From Sphingomonas sp. LC-1 (GTDB lineage: Bacteria; Pseudomonadota; Alphaproteobacteria; Sphingomonadales; Sphingomonadaceae): a stretch of DNA of 64,000 nt. The notes beneath the pieces are model-generated. The model was not told the origin of the DNA, searched no databases, and saw only the letters and a program-made list of their open reading frames with translations. A program made the translations under genes and the position numbers. The stretch spans positions 186,001-250,000 of the forward strand of contig NZ_JANZXB010000004.1 in the NCBI RefSeq assembly GCF_025371035.1. Direction: 5' to 3'. The stretch's first letter is position 1. The number at the start of each line of letters is the position of its first letter. Below, in pieces: positions 1-8,041 of the stretch.

Positions 1-133
1 GGCGCGGGTGGCGGCGGCGGCGGAAATCCTGATGCCGAGCTATGCCGGGCCGGGCGACGATATCCGAGTCGACGTGATCCTGCTCGCCCCCGGCACCCGG
101 CCGCGTCACATCGAAAATGCCTGGTGTGGGTGA
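1..133 (+). CDS. YraN/UPF0102 family protein, C-terminal fragment
   Basis: Only the last 43 codons are present; the reading frame is open at the left edge of the window. The tail contains an R-V-D-V-I-L segment followed by P-R-H-I-E-N-A-W, which matches the C-terminal end of YraN (UPF0102) proteins, a family with a predicted nuclease-like fold and no settled function. It lies 60 bases upstream of gshB in the same direction, a neighbour arrangement I recall from sphingomonads. The family call is from a short fragment, so it is moderately secure. Confidence 0.7.
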   Translation, partial: ARVAAAAEILMPSYAGPGDDIRVDVILLAPGTRPRHIENAWCG

Positions 134-193
134 CAGGCGGGCGGTCAGCGATTACGTCCCGGTCGCAATAGCCGCCCAAGGAAGGAAAGCCCC

Positions 194-1156
194 ATGTCCC
201 AGTCGCTGACCGTCGCCGTCCAGATGGACCCGATGGACCAGATCAACATCGCGGGCGATTCCAGCTTCGCGCTGATGCTGTCGGCCCAGGCCCGCGGCCA
301 CCGGCTCTTCCATTATGACGCAGGCGACCTCAACTGGTCCGATGGGCGGCTCTGGACCAGGGCGCACCCCGTCACGGTGCAGCGGGTCGCGGGCGACCAT
401 TACCGCTTCGGCGAGCCGGTGAAGCTGGACCTGGGCGAAGAGGCCGATGTCGTACTGATGCGCCAGGACCCGCCCTTCGATCTGGGCTATATCACCGCCA
501 CCCATCTTCTGGAGCGGATCGGCGAGAAGACGCTGGTCGTCAACAATCCGCGCAGCGTGCGCAACGCGCCGGAAAAGGTCTTCGTCCTCGATTATCCGCA
601 ATTCATGCCGCCGACGCTGGTCACCCGTTCGCTCGACGAAGCACGCGCATTCCTGGCACAGCATGGCGAGATCGTCGTCAAGCCGCTGCACGGCAATGGC
701 GGCAAGGCGATCTTCAAGGTCGGGCGCGATGGCGCGAACCTGTCGGCGCTGATCGAGGTGTTCAACACCGCCTATCGCGAGCCGCATATGGTGCAGGCCT
801 TCCTTCCGGCCGTGGCCAAGGGCGACAAGCGGATCGTCCTGATCGACGGCGAGGTCGCGGGTGCGATCAACCGCCTGCCGGGCGAGGGCGAGATCCGCTC
901 CAACCTGGCGGTCGGCGGATCGGCGGAGAAGACCGAACTGACGGCCCGCGAACGCGAGATCTGCGACGTGCTGGGGCCCGAACTCAAGCGGCGCGGGCTG
1001 CTGTTCGTCGGGATCGACGTGATCGGCGGCGAGTGGCTGACCGAGATCAACGTCACCTCACCCACCGGCATCGTCGCGATCGAGAAATTCGACGGCACCG
1101 ATGTCGCCGCGATGATCTGGAACGCGATTGAGGCCAGGGTCGCCGCCAAGGGGTGA
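194..1156 (+). CDS. gshB: glutathione synthetase (GshB)
   Basis: ATP-dependent ligation of glycine to gamma-glutamylcysteine, the last step of glutathione synthesis, in the cytoplasm. At 320 residues it has the normal GshB length. The N-terminal substrate domain carries MRQDPPFD at about 89-96. The ATP-grasp part shows a VVKPLHGNGGKA loop at about 161-172, DKRIVLIDGE at 211-220 and the metal-binding EINVTSPTG at 284-292. The ATG is preceded by an AAGGAAGG ribosome site about 8 bases upstream. gshA is not in the window. Confidence 0.97.
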   Translation: MSQSLTVAVQMDPMDQINIAGDSSFALMLSAQARGHRLFHYDAGDLNWSDGRLWTRAHPVTVQRVAGDHYRFGEPVKLDLGEEADVVLMRQDPPFDLGYITATHLLERIGEKTLVVNNPRSVRNAPEKVFVLDYPQFMPPTLVTRSLDEARAFLAQHGEIVVKPLHGNGGKAIFKVGRDGANLSALIEVFNTAYREPHMVQAFLPAVAKGDKRIVLIDGEVAGAINRLPGEGEIRSNLAVGGSAEKTELTAREREICDVLGPELKRRGLLFVGIDVIGGEWLTEINVTSPTGIVAIEKFDGTDVAAMIWNAIEARVAAKG

Positions 1157-1244
1157 CGCCATTCCTCTCCGCCAGGAAGAGGAAGAACCGACACACGGAA
1201 CCCTTGCCCCTCCCCATGCTTTCCTGCTCCGAGCAACACAGGGG

Positions 1245-1460
1245 ATGAGCATGGGTGCAACGACGTTGGGAGCGCTGGTCGGCTCCGCGATTGATGGAAT
1301 GTCCGGCGACGATGGCGTCGCCGATGGCGCGATCATCGGAGCGGTCACCGCCAATGTCCTGAAGGTCGTGCTGCCGATCGCCATCACCTATGCGGTGGGC
1401 TGGGCCGTGCTTCGCGGCGCGGGCGAGCTCAAGGATCGGGTTTTCGGAGAAGTGCAATGA
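1245..1460 (+). CDS. small hydrophobic protein of unknown function
   Basis: A 71-residue protein starting MSMGATTLGALVGS. It has a glycine-rich N-terminal half and one clear hydrophobic stretch at about 38-56 (VLKVVLPIAITYAVGWAVL), so a single-pass membrane protein is likely. I prefer the ATG at 1245, preceded by CAGGGG, over more upstream in-frame starts because the upstream peptide is basic and unlike the rest. The stop overlaps the start of the next gene by four bases (ATGA), so the two are translationally coupled. No family recognised. Confidence 0.6.
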   Translation: MSMGATTLGALVGSAIDGMSGDDGVADGAIIGAVTANVLKVVLPIAITYAVGWAVLRGAGELKDRVFGEVQ

Positions 1461-1666
1461 TCGGACGTATCATCGGCGCGCTGGTTGGGCGCGAAGTCAG
1501 CCGTCGTGACGGCAATAGCGGCCTGAAGGGCGCGGCGCTGGGCGCGCTGGCGGTGGGCGGCATGCGGCGTCTGGGCCCGCTGGGCCTGGTCCTTGGCGGC
1601 GGCTATGCGGCCAAGAAGGCTTATGACCGTCACAAGGCAAGCAAGGTGACGGGCAACCGTTACTGA
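1457..1666 (+). CDS. small glycine-rich hypothetical protein
   Basis: A 69-residue protein with two small-residue hydrophobic stretches: GLKGAALGALAVGG at about 22-35 and LGPLGLVLGGGYAAKKA at about 39-55, followed by a basic tail. The G-x-x-x-G spacing resembles a glycine-zipper membrane hairpin, but there is no signal peptide. It is coupled by an ATGA overlap to the 71-residue membrane protein upstream, so the pair probably acts together in the inner membrane. Function unknown. Confidence 0.6.
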   Translation: MIGRIIGALVGREVSRRDGNSGLKGAALGALAVGGMRRLGPLGLVLGGGYAAKKAYDRHKASKVTGNRY

Positions 1667-1747
1667 TCGCACCTTTGGACGGCATCGCATACCGCAGCGC
1701 GGCAAGCATGTCTTGACGCGCTGCGATTGCGTGCGTCAAAGGCGGAC

Positions 1748-2407
1748 ATGCCCAACTCCCCCGCCAACCCCGACGATCCCCACAAGCTGAAGCGCCGCGG
1801 CATGTTGTTCGTTCTGTCCTCGCCTTCGGGTGCGGGCAAATCGACGATCGCGCGCAAGCTGCTGGCGGATGATGACGGTCTCCAGATGTCGGTTTCCGCG
1901 ACGACGCGCGGCGCGCGGCCGGGCGAGGTCGATGGCAAGGACTATCACTTCGTCGATCTCGAGGAATTTCGCCGCATGGTGGCGAACGACGAATTCCTGG
2001 AATGGGCGCATGTCTTCAACAATCGCTACGGCACGCCGCGCGCGCAGGTCGAGGCGATGCTGGCGGCGGGCAAGGATGTGCTGTTCGATATCGACTGGCA
2101 GGGCGCACAGCAGCTGTTCCAGATCGCGGGCGGCGATGTGGTTCGGGTGTTCATCTTCCCCCCGTCGATGGAGGAACTGCGCCAGCGGCTGGAGCGCCGC
2201 GCGACCGATTCGGTCGAGGTGATCGACGCCCGCATGGCCCGCGCCGCGAACGAGGTCAGCCACTGGGACGGTTACGACTATGTCCTGGTGAACGACGATG
2301 TGGAGCAGTGCTTCCAGGGGGTGAAGACCATCCTGCAGGCCGAACGCCTGAAGCGCTCGCGCCAGACCGGGCTGATCGGGTTCATCCGGAAACTTACGAC
2401 GAGGTAA
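1748..2407 (+). CDS. gmk: guanylate kinase
   Basis: Phosphorylates GMP to GDP with ATP, in the cytoplasm. The P-loop SSPSGAGKST lies at about residues 24-33, followed by the GMP-binding region (SATTRGARPGEVDGKDYHF) and the lid. 219 residues from the ATG at 1748, with an N-terminal extension of about 20 residues before the first beta strand. An in-frame TTG at 1727 would add seven residues, and a later ATG at 1802 would remove the extension; the middle start is a judgement. Confidence 0.96.
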   Translation: MPNSPANPDDPHKLKRRGMLFVLSSPSGAGKSTIARKLLADDDGLQMSVSATTRGARPGEVDGKDYHFVDLEEFRRMVANDEFLEWAHVFNNRYGTPRAQVEAMLAAGKDVLFDIDWQGAQQLFQIAGGDVVRVFIFPPSMEELRQRLERRATDSVEVIDARMARAANEVSHWDGYDYVLVNDDVEQCFQGVKTILQAERLKRSRQTGLIGFIRKLTTR

Positions 2408-2416
2408 CGGCGGCAA

Positions 2417-2435
2417 GGCGTTCGGGCTGAACGCC
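2417..2435. terminator. hairpin between convergent gmk and ATP12 genes
   Basis: Perfect 7-bp inverted repeat GGCGTTC / GAACGCC with a 5-base loop in the 63-base gap between two convergent genes. There is no T-run on either side, so it is a weak terminator candidate. Confidence 0.3.
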
Positions 2436-2470
2436 GACGGGTCGCGTGCGCTTGGATCGCGCGCCGCAAA

Positions 2471-3154
2471 TCACCCCAGCGCCGTCAGGAACCGCACCAC
2501 CGCATCATATTCCCGCCGCTTCGCCTCACGCGCTTCGAGGGCGAGATAGTCCTCGCCCCATTGTTCGGCCTGAAAATCCTCGTCGACATGCGCCGCGATC
2601 CAAATAGCGTCGGCATCCGCCGCCCCTTCCAGCAGCGCGAGCGCCAGGATCAGCGAGCCGGTGATCGTCACCACCGGTGACAGGGCCGCCAGACGAAACG
2701 GCTCCAACGCCGCCACCGCCTGCCCCAGCCGCGCCACCGTCGCGTCGGGCTGGGGCTGGTGCATGATCCCCGTCACCAGCGTGAAGTGCACGTCGTAACG
2801 ATCACGCGCCCAATCGAGCAGCGGGTTCCACACCGCGTCCTGCCGCGCCACCAGATCGGGCGGCGAATCGGCGCGGTAATAGAGCAGATCGCTTTCGGCA
2901 TAGCGCGCCAACCCCATGGCGAAGGGCTCCGGGTCGGCGGCGATCCGGTCGATCGCGGCATTGGCCAGCCCGGTCAGCGGCATGGCGCGCGGATCGACGG
3001 CCTCCCCGACCGAGCGCCATTCCTCGGCCACCGCCTCGGCCAAGGCGGGCGTCGGCAGCGCCAGCGGGGTGCGCCCCGGCGTTCGCACCGGGCGATCGTC
3101 CAGCCGCACGACACGGTCGGAATCGACGGCGACAACGTGCCAGAAGCGCTTCAT
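2471..3154 (-). CDS. ATP12 family chaperone
   Basis: 227 residues. The protein matches ATP12, the assembly factor that holds the F1-ATPase alpha subunit in mitochondria and has orthologues in alphaproteobacteria. Recognisable parts are the N-terminal W-x-V with L-D-x-R-P-V-R-T-P (about residues 5-27), the central E-S-D-L-L-Y-Y-R segment and the C-terminal D-E-x-F-Q-x-E-x-W-G-E-D. It is the last gene of a minus-strand cluster, overlapping the preceding membrane-protein gene by four bases. A role in F1 assembly is inferred from the family. Confidence 0.9.
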   Translation of the reverse strand: MKRFWHVVAVDSDRVVRLDDRPVRTPGRTPLALPTPALAEAVAEEWRSVGEAVDPRAMPLTGLANAAIDRIAADPEPFAMGLARYAESDLLYYRADSPPDLVARQDAVWNPLLDWARDRYDVHFTLVTGIMHQPQPDATVARLGQAVAALEPFRLAALSPVVTITGSLILALALLEGAADADAIWIAAHVDEDFQAEQWGEDYLALEAREAKRREYDAVVRFLTALG

Positions 3155-3369
3155 TCCCCGCCACTCCGCCAGCGATGCGCCAGCCCGGCGGGCACGATCG
3201 CGATCATCGCCAGCGCCGCCACGACGATCGCCGCCCCCAGCGCCTTGTGCGGCCAGGCCACCCCGCGCGAAGCCAGCACCACGCCGAACACGGCCCCCGC
3301 CACGCCGATCAGCCGGACCAGCACGATAACGAACCAGCGCCGCCGCGCGCGTGCGACATCCTCAGTCAT
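3151..3369 (-). CDS. small two-helix membrane protein
   Basis: 72 residues with a short basic N-terminus (RARRRW), then two hydrophobic segments at about 13-33 and 42-62, consistent with a two-pass inner-membrane protein. It overlaps both neighbours by four bases (HAD phosphatase upstream, ATP12 downstream), so the three are one translationally coupled unit. No family recognised. Its fixed position between these genes suggests a conserved sphingomonad protein, which is inference. Confidence 0.75.
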   Translation of the reverse strand: MTEDVARARRRWFVIVLVRLIGVAGAVFGVVLASRGVAWPHKALGAAIVVAALAMIAIVPAGLAHRWRSGGE

Positions 3370-4031
3370 GGCCGCGCCAGCAGGGCTGGCAGATCCGCGA
3401 CCTGCTCGGCGACGACCTGCGCGCCCGCTTTCACCAGTTCGTGCACGTCATGATACCCCCAGGCGACACCGACCGCATAGGCGCCCGCCGCCTTGCCCAT
3501 CGCCATGTCGAAGCTCGTATCGCCGATCATCGCCACGTCCTGCGCCGCGACGCCCGTCTCCGCCATCGCGGCCAGCACCATCGAAGGGTCCGGCTTGGAT
3601 GGGTGGCGGTCGGCGGTCTGGAGCGTGACGAAATGATCGGTCAGCCCATGTTCGGCCAGCACCCGCGCCAGCCCGCGATCGGACTTGCCCGTCGCCACGC
3701 CCATCAACCAACCCTGTTCGGCGAGATGATCGAGCAAGGCGGGAATCCCCTCGAACAGGGGTTCGGGCTGCATCGCGCCTGCGGTGCGCAGCCGGAAGAA
3801 CGCGGCCTTATAGTCGGCGGCAAGCCGGTGATGCGCCTCCTCCGACTGGTCGGGCGCCAACACGCGCATCGCCTCGACCAGGCTCAGGCCGACGATCCGG
3901 CGGATCGCGGGCGCCGGGGGTGGGGTCAGGCCGGACAGGGCAAAGGCCTCGACCGCCGCGAGGCAGATATTGGCTTGGCTATCGACAAGGGTGCCGTCGC
4001 AATCGAACAGGGCAAGGCGCGGTGGCGTCAT
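3366..4031 (-). CDS. HAD-superfamily phosphatase, phosphoglycolate phosphatase-like
   Basis: 221 residues. HAD motif I is FDCDGT (nucleophile Asp10 and acid Asp12), motif II falls in ATGKSDR at 113-119, the motif III lysine is in SKPDPS at 145-150, and motif IV is GDTSFDM at 170-176. The alpha-helical cap inserted after motif I places it in the Gph/PGMB-type subfamily. Substrate is not evident from sequence. It is followed by the small membrane protein and ATP12 with four-base overlaps. Confidence 0.9.
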   Translation of the reverse strand: MTPPRLALFDCDGTLVDSQANICLAAVEAFALSGLTPPPAPAIRRIVGLSLVEAMRVLAPDQSEEAHHRLAADYKAAFFRLRTAGAMQPEPLFEGIPALLDHLAEQGWLMGVATGKSDRGLARVLAEHGLTDHFVTLQTADRHPSKPDPSMVLAAMAETGVAAQDVAMIGDTSFDMAMGKAAGAYAVGVAWGYHDVHELVKAGAQVVAEQVADLPALLARP

Positions 4032-4191
4032 CCCCGCTCTCCTATCCGCACAGGCCGCGCGGGGGAAGCATGACGTTTCTCATGAACGACAGCTAACAAG
4101 CGCATTCAGCATCGGAACATCGCGAATCGGGCAGAAGAGGATCAACGACGACGGGACCGTCCCGCCGCCGCCGGTTTGAAGATCAAGGGAG

Positions 4192-4587
4192 ATGAAGATG
4201 TTCAAGAAGCTCTCGCTCGCTGCCGCCGCCCTTGCTGTCGGCGCGACGGCCATGGTTCCCACCGCCGCTTCGGCGCAGCGCTATTATGACCGCTATGATC
4301 GCGGTGCCTATGGCGACGCCTATGCCGATGGTTACAATCGCGGGCCCCGCTACGACCGTGGCTATTATGACCGTCGCGGCTATGATCGCGGCTATTACAA
4401 TCGTGGTCCGCAGCGGTGCAATAACGGCACCACGGGCACCATCGTCGGTGCGATCGCAGGTGGCCTGCTGGGCCGCACGATCGACACGCGGGGTGATCGT
4501 ACCCTCGGCACGATCCTGGGCGGCGGCGCCGGTGCGCTGGCCGGTCATGCGATCGAAAAGTCGAATAACCCCGGCTATTGCCGCTAA
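4192..4587 (+). CDS. secreted glycine-zipper protein with Tyr/Arg/Asp-rich N-terminal region
   Basis: 131 residues. Signal peptide about 1-28, ending AASAQ. Residues 30-73 are low-complexity Tyr, Arg, Asp and Gly (repeated YDRG and YYDR). Residues 78-121 form a glycine-zipper 2TM-type hairpin (TTGTIVGAIAGGLLG then LGTILGGGAGALAG). Cys76 and Cys130 bracket the zipper. The segment GRTIDTRGDRTLGT is identical in the paralogue at 9183-9491. Likely an envelope protein; function unknown. The ATG at 4192 follows AAGGGAGATGA; the second Met (4198) is also possible. Confidence 0.85.
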   Translation: MKMFKKLSLAAAALAVGATAMVPTAASAQRYYDRYDRGAYGDAYADGYNRGPRYDRGYYDRRGYDRGYYNRGPQRCNNGTTGTIVGAIAGGLLGRTIDTRGDRTLGTILGGGAGALAGHAIEKSNNPGYCR

Positions 4588-4629
4588 GCTTCGGGCGAGA
4601 GGGGACCTCCCCTCCCCCGATCGAAACGA

Positions 4630-4659
4630 AACCCCGTCGGCCCTGCGGCCGGCGGGGTT
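4630..4659 (+). terminator. hairpin after the glycine-zipper gene
   Basis: Inverted repeat AACCCCGTCGGCC / GGCCGGCGGGGTT with a 4-base loop; 12 of 13 pairs are canonical and one is G-T. It is not followed by a T-run, so termination is likely but not certain. Confidence 0.6.
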
Positions 4660-4732
4660 CGTCATGTTGCGGGTGATGCATCCTTCACCAATGCACGACT
4701 TGGCTTTCAACCGAGTTCGTCATAACCATTAT

Positions 4733-4764
4733 CCTTGTATAGCAAGGTATACTGCATTATAGAA
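4733..4764 (+). promoter_or_regulatory. candidate promoter/operator of the padR operon
   Basis: A locally AT-rich stretch just before padR. It contains the inverted repeat CCTTG-TATAG-CAAGG (4733-4747), two GTATA steps ten bases apart, and a TATAGAAT segment resembling a -10 box about 10 bases before the ATG. PadR regulators often bind dyads in their own promoter; that this is such a site is inference. Confidence 0.4.
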
Positions 4765-4771
4765 TTTCCCC

Positions 4772-5107
4772 ATGGATATTGCAGGATGGCAATCGCAGTT
4801 ACGCAAGGGAGCGGCCGAACTCGTGCTGCTATCCGTGCTCGCGCGGGGTGAGGCTTACGGGGTGGAAATCCTGGCCCGCATCCGCGAGGGCGGCGATCTG
4901 GTCAGCGAGGGGACGCTATACCCGTTGCTCAGCCGGCTGGAGAAATCGGGCCGCATCGCCTCTCGCTGGGAATTGCCGGTCGAGGGCGGCAATCCGCGGA
5001 AATATTATCGCCTGACCAAAGAGGGCGCCGCTCTGGCCACCGCGATGCGCGCCGCCTGGATCGAGTTTCGCACCACCATCACAACCCTAGTGGAGGATCA
5101 GCCATGA
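4772..5107 (+). CDS. PadR family transcriptional regulator
   Basis: 111 residues. The winged-helix PadR fold is visible: LLSVLARGEAYGVEIL at about 19-34, the recognition segment SEGTLYPLLSRLEKSG at about 45-60, and the wing GNPRKYYRLTKEG at about 73-85, followed by a short C-terminal dimerisation helix. It overlaps the next gene by four bases (ATGA). The pairing with a HAAS-type membrane protein is common for PadR regulators and suggests an envelope-linked signal, although the ligand is unknown. Confidence 0.92.
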   Translation: MDIAGWQSQLRKGAAELVLLSVLARGEAYGVEILARIREGGDLVSEGTLYPLLSRLEKSGRIASRWELPVEGGNPRKYYRLTKEGAALATAMRAAWIEFRTTITTLVEDQP

Positions 5108-5676
5108 CCGACTCTGCCCGCATCATCGCCGATTATGTACGCCGTCTCCGCTGGTCGTTGCAGGCGATCCCCACCGAGGATCGGGCCGGTATCGTGCGAG
5201 AGATAGAAAGCCACCTGACCGACAGCCTCGCCGCGGGATCCGACCGGCTCGACACCAGCCTGTCCGCGCTCGGATCGCCGCATGCGCTGGCGGCGCGGTT
5301 CGTTCAGGAATATCGGCTGGCGGGCGCATTGGGCGAGGATCGGTCAGCCCCCTTGCTGCGTGCGATGATGATCCGCTCGGGGCGGAGCGCGGCGGCTTTC
5401 GGATCGGTCCTGATCGCGATGCTGTTTTATCTGATCGCCCTGAGCCTCGTCGGCATGGCCGCGCTCAAGCCGCTCTTTCCGGGCCATGTCGGTCTATGGT
5501 CGCTGCCCCAGGGGCCGGCATTCGGCATTCTTGCCGATCCACCCGCCGCGCCGGAGCAGATGGGGCTGTGGATCCTGCCGATCGCGATCGCCGGGGCGCT
5601 GGCCTGCTATGTGCTGGCGACGCTGGTGTTGCGCAGCACGGGGCGGCATCTGCTGCGCCATGGTTCGGTGATGTGA
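5104..5676 (+). CDS. HAAS/DUF1700-like membrane protein
   Basis: 190 residues. Residues about 1-75 form a soluble helical domain with the HAAS/DUF1700 look (YVRRLRWSLQAIPTEDRAGIVREIESHLTD, then LGSPHALAARFVQEY). Two membrane segments follow at about 99-120 and 156-178. These domains typically accompany PadR regulators, and the four-base overlap with padR fits. It may be partner or target of the regulator. The exact family should be treated as probable. Confidence 0.75.
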   Translation: MTDSARIIADYVRRLRWSLQAIPTEDRAGIVREIESHLTDSLAAGSDRLDTSLSALGSPHALAARFVQEYRLAGALGEDRSAPLLRAMMIRSGRSAAAFGSVLIAMLFYLIALSLVGMAALKPLFPGHVGLWSLPQGPAFGILADPPAAPEQMGLWILPIAIAGALACYVLATLVLRSTGRHLLRHGSVM

Positions 5677-5731
5677 CGGTACCAGGCCGCTGACGAAGCG
5701 GGTCCGCCGCGTGAGGTCTAGCTCGCGGTGC

Positions 5732-5754
5732 CCCCTCCCCGCATTGGGGAGGGG
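5732..5754. repeat. CCCCTCCCC/GGGGAGGGG hairpin
   Basis: Perfect 9-bp inverted repeat with a 5-base loop (GCATT) between the convergent HAAS gene and the pseudouridine synthase gene. Its composition matches the larger C-T-rich dyad at 11738-11849, so it is probably a small member of the same dispersed repeat. It may also terminate transcription from either side, though a T-run is missing. Confidence 0.55.
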
Positions 5755-5763
5755 AACCCGATA

Positions 5764-6858
5764 TCAACGAGCGCCCCGGCCGCGCCGCTCGCCGCGCCGT
5801 TCCTTGCGATACTGCTTGGCGTGCGCCTTGGCCCGCTGCTTGAGCACGTCCTTGGGCGGCGGACCGCGATCCTCGTCCTGGGGCAGGACATCGCCACGAA
5901 TCTCGTCGAAGCCGAGCTGGTTCATGCTCTCGGCGAAGTGGCTGGGCAGCTCGGCGGTCTGGTCGATGCGGCCGCCATCGGGATGATCGACACGGATCCG
6001 ACGCGCATGGAGGTGCATCTTACGGCTGATCCCGCCGGTCAGGAACGCCGCCGCGCCGCCATATTTGCCGTCGCCGACGATGGGATGACCGATCGCCGCC
6101 ATGTGCACGCGAAGCTGATGGGTGCGGCCGGTGAAAGGCTGCAACTCGACCCAGCAGCAGCGATTGCCCGCCCGCTCGATCACCCGGTAACGCGAGCGCG
6201 CGGCCTGGCCGTTTTCCTCATCGACATGCATCTTCTCACCGCCGGTGCCCGGCTGCTTGGCGATGGGCAGTTCGATCGTGCCGTCCTCGATCGAGGGCAC
6301 GCCGACGACCAGCGCCCAATAAATCTTCTTGGCGGTGCGCCCCGAAAAAGCCTTGGCAAAGAACGCCGCCGCACGCGCATTGCGCGCAACCAGCAGCGCG
6401 CCGGACGTATCCTTGTCGAGCCGGTGGACGAGCTTGGGCCGCCCCTCCGCCTCGAACTGCAGCGCGTCGAGCAGACCGTCGACATGGGTGGTCGTCTTGG
6501 TCCCCCCCTGAGTCGCCAGACCAGGCGGCTTGTTGAGGACCAGCGCGTCACGATCCTTGTGGATCACCATCTCGCGCGCAAACGCCTCTTCATCTTCGGA
6601 CAGGATGTTGCGCGGCCGCATCGTCGGCTTGCTGTTCTCGACTAGGGCGGGCTCGGCCGGGGGCACGCGCAGCACCTGGCCCGCTATGATGCGGTCGCCC
6701 GGAGTCGCGCGCGCGCCGTCGACGCGCAACTGCCCGGTGCGGGCCCATTTGGCGACGGTCGTAAAGCTGGTTTCGGGCAGGTGCCGCTTGAACCAGCGAT
6801 CCAGCCGGATGCCGTCATCGTCATAGCCGACCGTGAATTGGCGGACAGAGTCCGTCAT
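5764..6858 (-). CDS. RluC/RluD-type ribosomal pseudouridine synthase
   Basis: 364 residues from the ATG at 6858. An S4 RNA-binding domain (about 8-70) is followed by the RluA-family catalytic domain: HRLDKDTSG at 145-153 with catalytic Asp148, then the GRTHQLRVHMAAIGHPIVGD signature about 80 residues later. The C-terminal 40 residues are strongly basic (KAHAKQYRKERRGERRGRG). The start overlaps the crcB stop (ATGA), which decides the start. RluC, modifying 23S rRNA, is the best guess; RluD is not excluded. Confidence 0.92.
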   Translation of the reverse strand: MTDSVRQFTVGYDDDGIRLDRWFKRHLPETSFTTVAKWARTGQLRVDGARATPGDRIIAGQVLRVPPAEPALVENSKPTMRPRNILSEDEEAFAREMVIHKDRDALVLNKPPGLATQGGTKTTTHVDGLLDALQFEAEGRPKLVHRLDKDTSGALLVARNARAAAFFAKAFSGRTAKKIYWALVVGVPSIEDGTIELPIAKQPGTGGEKMHVDEENGQAARSRYRVIERAGNRCCWVELQPFTGRTHQLRVHMAAIGHPIVGDGKYGGAAAFLTGGISRKMHLHARRIRVDHPDGGRIDQTAELPSHFAESMNQLGFDEIRGDVLPQDEDRGPPPKDVLKQRAKAHAKQYRKERRGERRGRGAR

Positions 6859-7229
6859 GCGAAAATCCTCGTCAACGAAAGTCCGGCCCACAAAGCGGCC
6901 AGCGAACCCAATACAGACAGCGCGACGTAAGCGAGCGCCACCGCCCCCTGCCCCCGCTCGATCAGCGTGATGGTGTCCAGCGAGAAGGCGGAGAAGGTCG
7001 TATAGCCCCCCAGCAATCCGACACCGATGAACAGCCGCCACCCCTCATGCCCACCGATCCGCGCCAGCGTGCCGGCAAGCACGCCCATGGCGAGACAGCC
7101 GAGCCAGTTGACCGCCAGCGTGCCGAACGGAAAGCCGGAGTCGAGTGCCTCGGTCAGCACACGCCCCGTCAGATACCGTCCCCCCGAGCCCAGCGCGCCG
7201 CCCAGCATCACGAGTAGAAGCGGTGACAT
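6855..7229 (-). CDS. crcB: fluoride exporter CrcB/FluC
   Basis: 124 residues with four membrane helices. The family signature GGYTTFSAFS lies at about 74-83 and the conserved Asn of NWLG at 41. These proteins form dual-topology dimers that export fluoride across the inner membrane. It is the first gene of the minus-strand cluster and overlaps the pseudouridine synthase start by four bases. I looked for a fluoride riboswitch in the short leader and saw none. Confidence 0.95.
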   Translation of the reverse strand: MSPLLLVMLGGALGSGGRYLTGRVLTEALDSGFPFGTLAVNWLGCLAMGVLAGTLARIGGHEGWRLFIGVGLLGGYTTFSAFSLDTITLIERGQGAVALAYVALSVLGSLAALWAGLSLTRIFA

Positions 7230-7293
7230 AATCCTGTCCCCCTAGCGCAACCCGGCGTTCCGCGCAAAGGAACAAGCATGGCGGCGGCTTGGC

Positions 7294-8028
7294 CTATCCG
7301 GCCTTGACCACCAGATCGACATCGCTCCCGCCTCCGGCGCGCGCGGTGGCATAGATCATATAGGCTGCGCCCCCCCGCGTCCCGCCCAATACATGCTGCG
7401 CGCCGTCCATCTTGTGCTCGGCGGAATAGCCCGCCGCGGCGGCGCGGGTGTAGTAATAATCGATGACCTTGGCGGCGGGTGCCGATGTCCGGATGCTGAC
7501 GATGCGCAGCGCGCAACCGCCTGCGTCATTGCCGGCCGCCTCCGCCACCTGGCTCGCCGGATAGACGGCCAGTGCGGCGGGCAACCGCCCCGCCCAGGCC
7601 GCCGAATAGCGCAGACCCGACAGGCAGGCCGCGTTGCCCGGCTGCTGTCCGGCCTTCGCCGCCAGCGTGAATGCCCCGGCGGAGGCCCGGCATTCAGGGC
7701 AATCCCGCGCGGCAAGCGGCGCGGATTTCAGCGTCTTCGGATCGACCGGATCGGCCGGCAACGGCAGGGACGGCACCATGTCGCTGGCGGCCTGGTTGGG
7801 GGGACGCACCGCATTGGCGTTGGAGCTTTGGGTCAAGCCGGGATCGACCATGATCTGTCCGGCCAAGGCCTCGCGCAGCTGCGGATCGCGCGTCGGACTG
7901 CCGTCGTTCATTGCGGTCAGTTCCTTGTCGAGCGCATTGAGTTGCGCATCATCGTCCTGTCCGCCCGCGCAGGCGGCCAGCATGAGGCACGCCAGGGGAA
8001 GGAGATTTCGTCGCGACATGAACATCAT
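7294..8028 (-). CDS. lipoprotein of unknown function
   Basis: 244 residues. The N-terminus has a short basic region, a hydrophobic core and a lipobox LAAC (Cys20 from the first Met), so it should be a lipid-anchored envelope protein. The mature part begins acidic, then has a Pro-rich linker, then an Ala-rich C-terminal region with a C-P-E-C pair and two further cysteines. I recognise no domain. The start at 8028 is preceded by AGGAA; the Met at 8019 is also possible. Confidence 0.75.
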   Translation of the reverse strand: MMFMSRRNLLPLACLMLAACAGGQDDDAQLNALDKELTAMNDGSPTRDPQLREALAGQIMVDPGLTQSSNANAVRPPNQAASDMVPSLPLPADPVDPKTLKSAPLAARDCPECRASAGAFTLAAKAGQQPGNAACLSGLRYSAAWAGRLPAALAVYPASQVAEAAGNDAGGCALRIVSIRTSAPAAKVIDYYYTRAAAAGYSAEHKMDGAQHVLGGTRGGAAYMIYATARAGGGSDVDLVVKAG

Positions 8029-8041
8029 GCGGCATTCCTAG

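Noticed and set aside
7230-7293. Fluoride riboswitch ahead of crcB
   Set aside because: The short leader lacks the conserved crcB-motif segments, so none is called.
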